A stretch of DNA of 52,070 bases from RGIG5612 sp045627365 (lineage in GTDB: Bacteria; Bacillota; Clostridia; Lachnospirales; Lachnospiraceae): contig JAZQNN010000063.1 in NCBI GenBank assembly GCA_045627365.1, positions 1 to 52,070 of the forward strand. Reading direction: 5' to 3'. Below the pieces are notes generated by a model, which saw only the letters and a list, made by a program, of their open reading frames with translations, was not told where the DNA came from and did not search any database. The position numbers and the translations under genes are program-made. Position 1 is the stretch's first letter; each line of letters starts with the position of its first letter. Positions 7,512 through 15,480 of the stretch are shown here, in pieces.

Positions 7512-8171
7512 TCAAAACTCAATGATATCAATGTCAAAATGTTCAAGGTCTGCCAGCATCAGTTTGCCGTCCAGTTCAGGCATGCGTCCGGTCAGATACT
7601 GTACTGCCTCGCAGACCTGCACCGAGGCACAGTATGCCGGGGTGAATGACAGACACGGGGCCGCTTCGCTTTTAACTTCCCGATAAAGATCGTGAAGCAT
7701 GCCTCTTCCGGGCCTGCAAAACGCGGCCTGAGCCCTCCATCCCGCAATTGCTCCGTGCACGAAAGGTATATTCATCTGTTCGCATTTGTCTTCAAGCCAC
7801 AGCCGGGAAGGAATATTATCCAGACAATCGATAACAAGGTCAATATCATATCCGGCCCAGTCAAAAGTCTCGATCGGGCCGAGAGAGGCGGTTCGGACTT
7901 CCGAGTTGATCGCCTTGAGCCGCTCCTGCGCGGAGAAAGCTTTCGAAGAACCTATGTTATCTTCGGTGCAATACAGCTGCCTGTTGAGGTTGCTTTCGGC
8001 AAACGTATCGCCGTCTGACACTATTATCCTGTCTACCCCGACGCGGGCGAGCATCTCTATGACGTATCCTCCTAAACCTCCTGCGCCGGCAACGAGCACT
8101 GTTGCCGCCCGAAGGCGTGCCTGCTCTTCTTCAGTTATCGCGGGTATATTTTTGATAAATCTTTCTTCCAT
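7512..8171 (-). CDS. ThiF/MoeB/HesA-family E1-like adenylyltransferase
   Basis: The 219-residue protein has the nucleotide loop VLVAGAGGLGG, then SDGDTFAESNLNRQLY with the Asp, Asn and Arg expected around ATP, and VIDCLDN. Enzymes of this family adenylate the Gly-Gly end of MoaD- or ThiS-type proteins or modify small acceptors. It lacks the CxxC zinc pairs seen in many MoeB proteins and is short. The ATG at 8171 is chosen over a TTG at 8210: it starts 7 bases after the stop of the previous gene and has AGTAGG before it. The MoaD-like protein of the AOR operon (3335-3589) is a plausible client, but they are in different transcription units. Confidence 0.85.
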   Translation of the reverse strand: MEERFIKNIPAITEEEQARLRAATVLVAGAGGLGGYVIEMLARVGVDRIIVSDGDTFAESNLNRQLYCTEDNIGSSKAFSAQERLKAINSEVRTASLGPIETFDWAGYDIDLVIDCLDNIPSRLWLEDKCEQMNIPFVHGAIAGWRAQAAFCRPGRGMLHDLYREVKSEAAPCLSFTPAYCASVQVCEAVQYLTGRMPELDGKLMLADLEHFDIDIIEF

Positions 8172-8178
8172 TTCGTAC

Positions 8179-9105
8179 CTACTTAAGTTTCTGAGCCATT
8201 CTGCGGCCAACTATAAGTCCCTGCTCCGTTACGCTGTCAACAATATCATGTATGCTCTTAGCATTTCCGGTACATTCCAGCCATTCGGGGAGCTCATTTG
8301 CAAATTTCGAAAGGAGTTCCCTTTCCGGGATCAGTCCCACGCTCGTGATCAGCGTGTCGCACTCTATGAGGCGTTCCTCGCCTGTCAGCAGATTCCTGAC
8401 TGTGACCCCGCCGAGCACCTTCTCGCCGTGAAGCTCAGTGACGGTCGAATTCGTGATGACCGGTATGCCGTACTCTTCTATGCATTCGCGTCTGTTTCTT
8501 GCCAGACCGCCCGGCTCGGAGTTCTGCTCGACCATGCACAGCACTTTTTTCCCATGTTGGATCAGATGTCTTGCCACGATCTGCCCGATGTCACCGGTGC
8601 CAAGTATGACTGCTTTTTCTGCAAAATTTATGTGCATGACATTCATCATGCGCTGCGCCTGACCTGCCGTATAAACGCCCTCAGGTCTCGTTCCCGCGAC
8701 AGGAAGGCTTCCTATGCTCCGCTCCCTGGCGCCCGTTGCGAGAATACACGCGTCAAACTCCATCCGTTTAACTTCGCCGATGCGGGTAAGAAGTGCCCGC
8801 TTATCCTTAGAAAGTTCAAGGGCCATCGTCCCTGTAAGGATCTTAAGCTGACCGTTTTCTGCATACTTTTCCGCGTTTTCGCTCCAGCGCCGGCCGTACT
8901 CAACGCCGGTAAGATTCTGCCTGTAATAGCCCAGCCCGAAACCGCCGTGAACGCACTGGTCAAGCACGCCGCCAAGGCTGTCACTACGCTCGGCAAGCAC
9001 GATACCGTTGAGTCCCTCTTCCGCCGCTGCGCATGCGGCGGCCAGTCCTGCGGCACCTCCTCCTATGATAAGCAGTCTGCAGTTGTCAGGAATCATCTCT
9101 TGCAT
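8179..9105 (-). CDS. FAD/NAD(P)-dependent oxidoreductase, partner of the GlpA-like enzyme
   Basis: The 308-residue protein has an N-terminal FAD motif (LIIGGGAAGLAAACAA), the ATGARE segment, a second dinucleotide motif (VILGTGDIGQIVARH) and a C-terminal region with LITSVGLIPE. This is the two-domain disulfide-reductase fold without an obvious redox-active CxxC. In many Firmicutes such a gene stands beside a GlpA-like FAD enzyme with a BFD domain, as here; a DUF1667 gene often found with them is absent. The start overlaps the end of the upstream gene by 20 bases. Two starts (9105 and 9096) are possible. The electron route, perhaps NAD(P)H to or from the GlpA-like enzyme, is inferred. Confidence 0.87.
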   Translation of the reverse strand: MQEMIPDNCRLLIIGGGAAGLAAACAAAEEGLNGIVLAERSDSLGGVLDQCVHGGFGLGYYRQNLTGVEYGRRWSENAEKYAENGQLKILTGTMALELSKDKRALLTRIGEVKRMEFDACILATGARERSIGSLPVAGTRPEGVYTAGQAQRMMNVMHINFAEKAVILGTGDIGQIVARHLIQHGKKVLCMVEQNSEPGGLARNRRECIEEYGIPVITNSTVTELHGEKVLGGVTVRNLLTGEERLIECDTLITSVGLIPERELLSKFANELPEWLECTGNAKSIHDIVDSVTEQGLIVGRRMAQKLK

Positions 9106-10531
9106 ATCGTTCCAAAAGTTCCATTATTCTGAGGGTACAGTAGCCACCCTGGCACCTGCCCATGCCGGTCCCGGCCCTGCGTTTCACCATTTCCACGCTG
9201 CGTGCTCCGCGCCTTATCGCCTCGAGCACCTGCCCCTCGCTTATATTGTTGCAGCGGCACAGTATACGCCCGTATTCGGGATGTTCTTTAATGAATAAAG
9301 CTCTCTCGTCTTCATCCATTGCGTCCGGGTCCGGGCAGCCCTGTCTGCACGGATCATAGTCCGGATTCTCGCGCACCTTGATGCCTTTGTTTTCCAGATA
9401 ACTAACGACAAGATCCGTTGCATATTTGCCCAGCTCATCCGTGCATGTCATTCCGGGCGTTTTTATGCCTATCATGCTGAACATGCCCTGATCTTCAAGT
9501 ATCGTGAAGTTACTGATCGAGCGCTCCGGGTCATCTATATGGTAAGGATTAGGCCGTGACGTTCCGAAGCTCCTTATTGTACTTTCAAGATCCAGCCCCG
9601 GCACGACTTCCGCGCACTTTTCGCGCAGCCAGTCAAGGCCTTCCCGGCTCGTTGCTTCCCTGCTTTCCGTGCCTTCCCTTTCGCTCGGGCCAACCAGGAT
9701 ATTTCCTGTTAACAGAGGTACTAGCGTAAGGCCTTTGCCCTTAGCCTCAGGCTCCTGGAATACTATATGGTTCACGAAGCCCTGCTCCGTGTCGTCTATT
9801 ACGAGATAATCCGCACCGTCAGGTCTGATCCTGACGCTCGGCTCATTGCACATTTCGCGGACTCTGTCGGCTGAAAGGCCCGCGCAGTTGATGACGCATG
9901 GCGCTTCGAATACGCCCGTTTTCGTAGTGACTTTAAAGCTGTAGGTGGATGAGGCAAAGGCCGCCATCGCGCATACCGGCCGGCAAATCGGCACGCGCTC
10001 AATGCCCGTGACCTCGCTGCCGAATACGAATCCGGCGCCATTTGCCAGCGCGTTCTCATAGGCTGCTATGCCAAGCTCCCACGGGCTTACGGTCCCGGTC
10101 TGAGGTGCGTAAAGAGCCATCGTCACATCTTTTAGATTCGGCTCCATCTCGCGCACACCGGCACCGTCAATAAGCTCAAGGCCTTTTACGCCATTTGCCA
10201 GGCCGTCTTCCAGCTTGCGCCTCAGCACAGCCTCCGCACGCGGGCCGGACGCCGTCATCAGCGAACCCGTCCGCACAAAAGGCACTCCCAGTTGCCGGCA
10301 AAGCTCGTCAAAACCCTCGCACGCCCTGACCGTCATCTCGGCCTTAAGCGTTCCGGGCTTCATGTCGTATCCGGCGTAAACAATGCCTGTGTTGCCCTTG
10401 GAGACGGATGTGCATACATCGTCTGCCTGCTCAAGGACGACGACATCCAGGGCGTACCGCCTCAGATTTCTCGCGGCAAAACACCCCAAAAGTCCGGCAC
10501 CTATTACAATTACGTCAGCCCGTTCAGTCAT
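9086..10531 (-). CDS. GlpA-like FAD-dependent dehydrogenase with C-terminal [2Fe-2S] BFD domain
   Basis: The 481-residue protein begins with an FAD site (VIVIGAGLLGCFAARNL) and a DAO/GlpA-type catalytic domain to about residue 370. The C-terminal part carries CRCNN and CQGGYC, the four cysteines of a BFD-like [2Fe-2S] domain, as in anaerobic glycerol-3-phosphate dehydrogenase subunit A. Relatives act on glycerol-3-phosphate or 2-hydroxy acids, and the substrate here is uncertain. Its ATG shares an A with the stop of the upstream hydrolase (TAATG), and its 3' end overlaps the next oxidoreductase gene, so the set is one operon. The partner at 8179-9105 probably forms a complex with it. Confidence 0.88.
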   Translation of the reverse strand: MTERADVIVIGAGLLGCFAARNLRRYALDVVVLEQADDVCTSVSKGNTGIVYAGYDMKPGTLKAEMTVRACEGFDELCRQLGVPFVRTGSLMTASGPRAEAVLRRKLEDGLANGVKGLELIDGAGVREMEPNLKDVTMALYAPQTGTVSPWELGIAAYENALANGAGFVFGSEVTGIERVPICRPVCAMAAFASSTYSFKVTTKTGVFEAPCVINCAGLSADRVREMCNEPSVRIRPDGADYLVIDDTEQGFVNHIVFQEPEAKGKGLTLVPLLTGNILVGPSEREGTESREATSREGLDWLREKCAEVVPGLDLESTIRSFGTSRPNPYHIDDPERSISNFTILEDQGMFSMIGIKTPGMTCTDELGKYATDLVVSYLENKGIKVRENPDYDPCRQGCPDPDAMDEDERALFIKEHPEYGRILCRCNNISEGQVLEAIRRGARSVEMVKRRAGTGMGRCQGGYCTLRIMELLERYARDDS

Positions 10532-11562
10532 TATCTCAATATGCTGTTTTCGCTGTAGGCGAGTGTTCCGAGGCCTTCAACGTACCTGAAATACTGCCTG
10601 CCCATTCTGCCCTCTTTGACGAGAGAGGCAGCGCCCACCGGATCTGCAACTACCGCGTCGCATGCATCGCACATGCCCAGAACAACACTGCTTTCCAGAT
10701 CGCCTACAAAGTGACCTGAAAATACGTGGTCGAACTCGTCCAGTCTTTTGGCAAGTTTATGCATCTGCTCACCCATGCAATTGACCGTTGCGCACTCTCC
10801 GAACGGCGTTCCCTCGCGCGGTCCGCCGACGCCTACACGCATCGAGATCAGGTCGTCGCCCGCGAAGAAAATGCGGTTCTTCTTGTCCAGATATCCGCAG
10901 TGACCTGCACTGTGTCCGCCTAAGAATATCAGCTCTATTTCGTAGCCGTCTCCGAGATCCCATGTGTATCCGTCAGGCACACCTGAAACCTTATACGGTT
11001 TGAATTTTACAAGCGCCTCGCGCGGAAAATCAGCCCAGATGCCCTGTTCAGGGTTATCCGCCTCAAAAAGGTAGTCCCACATATGCTCATTCTGGCGCTC
11101 GATGACCGGTGCTTCGTACTCATGGCAGAATACTTCATCGAACTCAGCGTTGCCGTATGCATGGTCAAAATGATTGTGCGTATTGGCAACGATCAGCTCT
11201 TTGCCGCCCGTTATCTCATCGCACAGAGCCTTCATGCTTCCGAGGCCGAACGCCGTGTCGATCAGAAATGCCTTTTCCGGGCCGTCGATAAGATACATCC
11301 ACGCGTCGCCCATTCCGTCAAGGCTGAGAGCTAAGATGCCGTACATATTCTCACGGAATTTGTATACCTCAACGTAAGGATTGGCCGCATATACGCGCTT
11401 TGTCGGGTCCTTCTCGCGCAGCAGCTTCATGTAAGCCCAGCAGGTCTCGTCGATCGGTTCGGTCTGATATGCGCGCTTCATCGCCAGCTCGTCATCGATA
11501 GGAATGTTCTGATGTCTCCATTCCTCCCTAGGCAGTCTTTTTGTTTCTCTTGTAAAAGCCAT
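10531..11562 (-). CDS. Metallo-beta-lactamase-fold hydrolase
   Basis: The 343-residue protein has the metal motif THNHFDHAYGN (HxHxDH), then GGHSAGHCGY and FFAGDDLI, and a later FSGHFVG, matching the five conserved blocks of this superfamily. No signal peptide is present. GAGGGAG lies about 7 bases before the ATG at 11562. It is the first gene of the operon with the FAD enzymes and E1-like protein. Members include glyoxalase II-like thioesterases, lactonases and phosphodiesterases, and the substrate cannot be read from the sequence. Confidence 0.87.
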   Translation of the reverse strand: MAFTRETKRLPREEWRHQNIPIDDELAMKRAYQTEPIDETCWAYMKLLREKDPTKRVYAANPYVEVYKFRENMYGILALSLDGMGDAWMYLIDGPEKAFLIDTAFGLGSMKALCDEITGGKELIVANTHNHFDHAYGNAEFDEVFCHEYEAPVIERQNEHMWDYLFEADNPEQGIWADFPREALVKFKPYKVSGVPDGYTWDLGDGYEIELIFLGGHSAGHCGYLDKKNRIFFAGDDLISMRVGVGGPREGTPFGECATVNCMGEQMHKLAKRLDEFDHVFSGHFVGDLESSVVLGMCDACDAVVADPVGAASLVKEGRMGRQYFRYVEGLGTLAYSENSILR

Positions 11563-11612
11563 TTTCGCTCCCTCTGCGGATATTGTGTGTCCGCTTACTT
11601 ATTTTTGGTTTT

Positions 11613-11621
11613 AGTATATCA
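11613..11621 (-). promoter_or_regulatory. Extended -10 promoter of the hydrolase/FAD operon
   Basis: On the minus strand TGATATACT matches an extended -10 (TGn followed by TATACT). No good -35 is seen at 17 bases. Transcription would start near 11606, about 44 bases before the hydrolase start. Confidence 0.5.
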
Positions 11622-11629
11622 CATCAACA

Positions 11630-11658
11630 TTGAAAAATATCGCCATATGTTATAGAAT
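11630..11658 (+). promoter_or_regulatory. Promoter of pfkA
   Basis: TTGAAA (11630-11635) and TAGAAT (11653-11658) are separated by 17 bases, giving a start near 11665 and a leader of about 30 bases. ACGGAGAATAAAT before the ATG supplies the ribosome site. Confidence 0.6.
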
Positions 11659-11693
11659 TTCCACTGTAAAATTTATATAGACGGAGAATAAAT

Positions 11694-12665
11694 ATGGACG
11701 ATAAATTCGATAAGATAGCAGTACTTACCAGCGGCGGCGATGCGCCGGGAATGAACGCAGCGATCAGGGCCGTTGTGCGTGCAGGAAGGAACGCCGGACT
11801 TCAGGTCTGGGGCGTTAACAGAGGTTATGAAGGCCTTATGAAGGGTGATTTTATAGAACTTTCCACCAGAGATGTTTCTGAGATAATCAGCCTCGGCGGC
11901 ACAATACTCAAGACGGCAAGAAGCGTTGACTTCATGGAAGAAGAAGGCCGTACCAAAGCCAAAAACATGCTCGAGGTATACGGCATCGACGCATTGGTCG
12001 TTATCGGCGGCGACGGTTCCCTTAAAGGAGCCAACGAGCTTTCCAAACTCGGTTTCCCGGTGGTCGGCATTCCGGCCACAATAGATAATGACGTCGCAAG
12101 CACCGAATACACTATCGGATTTGACACATCGGTAAATACAGCAGTAGATGCGATCGATAAGATCCGCGACACTTCATTTTCACACGAGCGTTGCTCAGTC
12201 ATCGAGGTCATGGGACGCGAGGCCGGCTGGATCGCCTACAACGTAGGTTTGGCCGTCGGAGCTGAGGTGATCCTTCTTCCTGAAGTTCCTTACGACATCA
12301 ACGAAGACATTCTTAAGATCATCCTCGAAGGACGTAACCGCGGCAAACACCACTATATCGTTGTTGTTGCCGAAGGTTGTGACGATCCGATCGAGCTTGC
12401 CAAGACGATCGAGAAGAATACAGACATTGAGACTCGTGCGAGCGTTTTAGGATACATCCAGCGCGGCGGTTCGCCGACAGCCAAGGACCGCACCGAAGCC
12501 AGCCTTATGGGCATGCGTGCAGTCGACTGCATCCTTGAGGGACGTTTTAACCGCGTAGTTGTTGAGAAGAACGGCAAAATCACCGACGTCGATCTTGCCA
12601 AGGCCGTCAAGATGAAGAAATCTTTGACGAACGACGAAGTGCTGAAGGCCTTAAGATTGTTCTAA
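11694..12665 (+). CDS. pfkA: ATP-dependent 6-phosphofructokinase
   Basis: The 323-residue protein is typical in length for bacterial PfkA and has LTSGGDAPGMNAAIRAVVR at the start, VIGGDGSLKGA (the Gly of GGDGS marks ATP rather than pyrophosphate use), PATIDNDV with the catalytic Asp, and EVMGREAGWIA for the sugar phosphate. It makes fructose-1,6-bisphosphate in glycolysis in the cytoplasm. The ATG has GGAG 7 bases upstream. It faces the YhcC-type gene, and their stop codons overlap (CTAA), leaving no room for a terminator between them. Confidence 0.97.
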   Translation: MDDKFDKIAVLTSGGDAPGMNAAIRAVVRAGRNAGLQVWGVNRGYEGLMKGDFIELSTRDVSEIISLGGTILKTARSVDFMEEEGRTKAKNMLEVYGIDALVVIGGDGSLKGANELSKLGFPVVGIPATIDNDVASTEYTIGFDTSVNTAVDAIDKIRDTSFSHERCSVIEVMGREAGWIAYNVGLAVGAEVILLPEVPYDINEDILKIILEGRNRGKHHYIVVVAEGCDDPIELAKTIEKNTDIETRASVLGYIQRGGSPTAKDRTEASLMGMRAVDCILEGRFNRVVVEKNGKITDVDLAKAVKMKKSLTNDEVLKALRLF

Positions 12666-13594
12666 CGGGTCGCTCTTTCTATTGCACCTCGAAGTGCGTT
12701 AAGGACACGTTTTTTATCCGCGCACCACTTGGGTTCGATAAGCAGTCTCTTAGGCGGATCGCCCGTGATCCTGTGAATAACCGTTTCGGGCGGCAGGAGC
12801 TTCAGACACTTCACCACCACATCGCAGTATTCATCCAGCGACATAATATGAAAATATCCGGCCGGGTAAACCTCCCGGCCTTTTTCATGCGCTTCGTAGC
12901 GGCGGCCGAGTTCCGTTCCCTTGAGTATGTGCAGCAGCTGGAGCTTGATTCCGTCAAGAGTCGGCATCAGCTGCGCCAGGTATCTGACAGTGACAAGCAT
13001 ATCTTCCTCAGTCTCTCCGGGAAGTCCCAGAATTACATGCACGATCACAGTAAGTCCCGCAGCTTTAAGGCGGGCGTAAGCGTCTTCAAAGGCGCCAAGC
13101 TCGTATCCACGCCGCATATCTGAGGCGGTGCGTTCGTTCACCGTCTGAAGGCCCAGTTCTACCCAAACAGGTTTGATCTTATTAAGTTCTGCCAGCATAT
13201 CGACGATATCCTGCGGCAGGCAGTCAGGGCGCGTTCCGATGGAAAGGCCCACGATTTCAGGATATTCCAATGTCTTTCTGTAAAGCCTCTCAAGTTCGCC
13301 GGCGTCTCCGTAAGTGTTGGTAAAAGATTGAAAATACGCGAAATATTTGCGTTCTTCAGGCGCGATGTTTTTTGGAAATTTGCCGTCCACCAGGCGCTTG
13401 GCAGCGGCGATCTGCTCGTCTAGACCTCCTTTAGCAGCGAAATCCCCGGAGCCTCCCTCAGAGCAGAAAGCGCAGCCTCCCGCTCCGACCGTGCCGTCCC
13501 TGTTCGGGCAGCTGCATCCGCTTGAGAGCGAGAGCTTGTAGACTTTCGTTCCGAATATATTCTTGAAATGATCTGACAAAGACACGTAGTTCAT
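12662..13594 (-). CDS. YhcC-type (TIGR01212) radical SAM protein
   Basis: The 310-residue protein starts MNYVSLSDHFKNIFG and has CSCPNRDGTVGAGGCAFC, in which the radical SAM cysteines hold a [4Fe-4S] cluster, followed by LSIGTRPDCLP, WVELGLQTVNE and VHVILGLPGE. This family resembles the Elp3/MiaB-side radical SAM proteins; its bacterial substrate is poorly known, probably RNA. The ATG at 13594 is chosen because the protein family starts there. A longer open frame extends to 13696 but runs through the promoter region. There is no ribosome site, and a TATAAT box lies 7 bases before the ATG, so the message may be leaderless. Confidence 0.88.
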   Translation of the reverse strand: MNYVSLSDHFKNIFGTKVYKLSLSSGCSCPNRDGTVGAGGCAFCSEGGSGDFAAKGGLDEQIAAAKRLVDGKFPKNIAPEERKYFAYFQSFTNTYGDAGELERLYRKTLEYPEIVGLSIGTRPDCLPQDIVDMLAELNKIKPVWVELGLQTVNERTASDMRRGYELGAFEDAYARLKAAGLTVIVHVILGLPGETEEDMLVTVRYLAQLMPTLDGIKLQLLHILKGTELGRRYEAHEKGREVYPAGYFHIMSLDEYCDVVVKCLKLLPPETVIHRITGDPPKRLLIEPKWCADKKRVLNALRGAIERATR

Positions 13595-13601
13595 AACTGC
13601 A

Positions 13602-13607
13602 ATTATA
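13602..13607 (-). promoter_or_regulatory. -10 box 7 bases before the YhcC start (leaderless candidate)
   Basis: A perfect TATAAT on the minus strand is followed by TGCAGTT and then the ATG, so transcription would start at or next to the A of the start codon. No good -35 is seen, and no Shine-Dalgarno lies before the ATG. Confidence 0.45.
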
Positions 13608-13618
13608 CATAACGTTTC

Positions 13619-13647
13619 TTGACGCCGCCAGTCTAAAGATTTATAAT
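13619..13647 (+). promoter_or_regulatory. Promoter of the toxin-antitoxin operon
   Basis: TTGACG (13619-13624) and TATAAT (13642-13647) are exactly 17 bases apart. Transcription would start near 13654, inside the first TCGTACGA operator. Confidence 0.75.
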
Positions 13648-13649
13648 AA

Positions 13650-13679
13650 TCGTACGATTTATTTATGTAAATCGTACGA
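13650..13679. promoter_or_regulatory. Paired TCGTACGA operator sites
   Basis: The palindrome TCGTACGA occurs at 13650-13657 and 13672-13679, with starts 22 bases apart, about two turns of the helix. The first lies in the 12-base palindrome AATCGTACGATT. They cover the predicted transcription start and leader of the antitoxin gene, so they are likely sites for the Phd-like antitoxin or the complex. Confidence 0.6.
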
Positions 13680-13714
13680 CATATTACATAATACACTTTT
13701 TTAGGAGACAGACT

Positions 13715-13930
13715 ATGTCCATCACAGCTACAGAACTTAAGAGCAACCTTGGCAAATATTTGCTTCTAGCCGCATCGGAAGACATATATATCACCAAAAA
13801 CGGCAAAATCATCGCCAAACTTTCGACTCCGTTTAAGGATAAAACCGATATCGCTCACTCACTTTTCGGAATTCTTCCCGCCGATACGACGCTGGAGGAA
13901 GCCAGGAAGGAGCGGCTTGAGCTCAAATGA
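13715..13930 (+). CDS. Phd/YefM-family antitoxin
   Basis: The 71-residue protein starts MSITATELKSNLGKYL and continues with ITKNGKIIAKLSTP, the pattern of prevent-host-death antitoxins: an N-terminal DNA-binding beta-alpha part and a C-terminal tail (LPADTTLEEARKERL) that wraps the toxin. TTAGGAGACAGACT supplies the ribosome site. Its stop overlaps the toxin start as ATGA. Autoregulation is likely through the two TCGTACGA sites upstream. Confidence 0.88.
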   Translation: MSITATELKSNLGKYLLLAASEDIYITKNGKIIAKLSTPFKDKTDIAHSLFGILPADTTLEEARKERLELK

Positions 13931-14355
13931 AGGTCCTTCTTGATACGTGCATAGTAATTGACGTGCTGCAGTCAAGAGTTCCTTTTGCCGAAAGCGGTCA
14001 GGAGATTTTCCTGCTTGCCGCCACTGAGCAGATAGAGGGCTGCCTCACGGCCAATTCCATGACCGATATTTACTATCTTACACGCCGCCAGACGCACGAA
14101 GAGCAGACTTCAAGATCAATCATTGCCGGACTGTGCGAGCTTTTTGAGATACTCGATACGACCAAAGAAGATATCACCTCTGCCCTCGCATCAGACACGT
14201 CTGATTTTGAAGACGCGGTGATGATAGCGACTGCCGTCAGGGGGGATGTGGACTGCATCATAACCCGGAATGAAAAAGACTTTGCCAACTCTGCTGTTAA
14301 GGTTTACAATCCAGATGAATTCATAAAAAATGCGGCCGCAGGCCGCTCAGCTTAA
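13927..14355 (+). CDS. PIN-domain toxin (VapC-like RNase)
   Basis: The 142-residue protein starts MKVLLDTCIVIDVLQ, with the first acidic residue of the PIN active site at D6, and later shows SDFEDAVMIATA and IITRNEKDF, which supply the remaining acidic residues. PIN toxins cleave RNA, often tRNA or rRNA, and are held inactive by the antitoxin encoded just upstream. The start overlaps the antitoxin stop by 4 bases. The gene is followed after 10 bases by an HD-domain gene, so the operon is longer than a simple toxin pair. Confidence 0.88.
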   Translation: MKVLLDTCIVIDVLQSRVPFAESGQEIFLLAATEQIEGCLTANSMTDIYYLTRRQTHEEQTSRSIIAGLCELFEILDTTKEDITSALASDTSDFEDAVMIATAVRGDVDCIITRNEKDFANSAVKVYNPDEFIKNAAAGRSA

Positions 14356-14365
14356 GGAGGCACAT

Positions 14366-14947
14366 ATGTTTACACGCGCTGAGGCACTTGAGTTGCTGCA
14401 AAAATATAATAAGGAACCTTTCCACATCCTTCACGCTCTGACCGTCGAGGGCGTAATGAGATATTACGCCGCCAAGGAAGGCTTCGAAGATGTTGATTTC
14501 TGGGGACTGGTCGGGCTTCTTCATGACGTTGATTTTGAAGTTTATCCGAACGAGCACTGCAAGAAAGCTCCGGATCTTTTGGCTGAGATCGACGCGCCGG
14601 CCGAGTTCGTGCACGCCGTTGTCTGCCACGGATACGGCATCTGCAGCGATGTTGAACCGGAGCATGAGATGGAGAAGATCCTCTTCGCGGCTGATGAACT
14701 CACCGGGCTTATCTGGGCAGCCGCCAAAATGCGTCCGTCCGGGAGCACGAAAGATATGGAGCTTAAGAGCCTCAAGAAGAAATTCAAGGATAAAAGCTTT
14801 GCCGCAGGATGCGACCGCGAAACGATCGCTCTGGGTGCTGAGCGTCTGGGCTGGGAGCTTGATAAGCTGCTTGAAGAGACCATCTTCGCAATGCGTGAAT
14901 GCGAAGATCAGGTGAACGGCGAATGCGCTGAACTGACCGAACAGTAA
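14366..14947 (+). CDS. HD-domain hydrolase
   Basis: The 193-residue protein starts MFTRAEALELLQKYN and has a compact HD domain: an early His (FHILHALTVEGVM), LLHDVDFE with the HD pair, and HAVVCHGYG. HD proteins are metal phosphohydrolases of nucleotides or related compounds. AAGGAGG lies 5 bases before the ATG at 14366, which decides the start. It follows the PIN toxin gene closely and is probably in the same operon, but a part in toxin action is not shown. The C-terminal third is charged and helical. Confidence 0.85.
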   Translation: MFTRAEALELLQKYNKEPFHILHALTVEGVMRYYAAKEGFEDVDFWGLVGLLHDVDFEVYPNEHCKKAPDLLAEIDAPAEFVHAVVCHGYGICSDVEPEHEMEKILFAADELTGLIWAAAKMRPSGSTKDMELKSLKKKFKDKSFAAGCDRETIALGAERLGWELDKLLEETIFAMRECEDQVNGECAELTEQ

Positions 14948-14963
14948 ACTTGAAGGTATAGCA

Positions 14964-15479
14964 ATGATCAACACTGATTATCCGGTCGAGGCCCTGAATA
15001 TTCTTCTGAACGAAGATTGCCTCAGCGACAGGTATCACTCATTGATAAGCTTCCGTGAGGATCTGATCGCGGGATTGAAGAGCTTCGGCTGCGTTACGAA
15101 GGCTGACGCGGCGCGCCTGTCTGACGATGAACTTGCAGGTATCATGCATGACGAAGCGTCAGTGAAACTTTTCCGGCGTTTTCTGACGATCTATGATCCA
15201 AATCCGCAGAAATTCAAGGAGATCGCAAAACTTACGACAGACCCGGCGGAGCAGGCGGCTTTTACAGAGCTGTATCATCTGCCGGGGGTCAAATACACCC
15301 GCGCTTACCTGTATTATCATTCAGGTTACAAATCATTACAGGATTTTTTAGGAACTGCTGTTGAGGAGATTCTGGCCCAAACCGCCCTGACAATATCGGA
15401 CAAAAACTTAACGTGCATCGTTCCTCTGCCAAAGGAAGTCCGCACGCACATCGCTGTCGCCAAAGCTTTCTGCAGTTAA
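14964..15479 (+). CDS. Conserved-looking protein of unknown function, possible helix-hairpin-helix
   Basis: The 171-residue protein is soluble and helical. The segment LPGVKYTRAYLYYHSGYKSLQDFLG resembles a helix-hairpin-helix unit, in which a tyrosine- and glycine-rich turn joins two helices; this is a visual likeness only. GAAGG lies about 9 bases before the ATG. It begins 16 bases after the HD gene and is probably the last gene of the toxin-antitoxin operon. It ends 1 base from the convergent flippase gene, leaving no room for a terminator between the stop codons. Confidence 0.7.
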   Translation: MINTDYPVEALNILLNEDCLSDRYHSLISFREDLIAGLKSFGCVTKADAARLSDDELAGIMHDEASVKLFRRFLTIYDPNPQKFKEIAKLTTDPAEQAAFTELYHLPGVKYTRAYLYYHSGYKSLQDFLGTAVEEILAQTALTISDKNLTCIVPLPKEVRTHIAVAKAFCS

Positions 15480-15480
15480 A

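Noticed and set aside
7786..9132. Plus-strand open frame of 448 codons opposite the E1-like and FAD genes
   Set aside because: It lies fully antisense to two well-recognised genes, has no ribosome site and its product has no family features; long antisense frames are common with this codon use.
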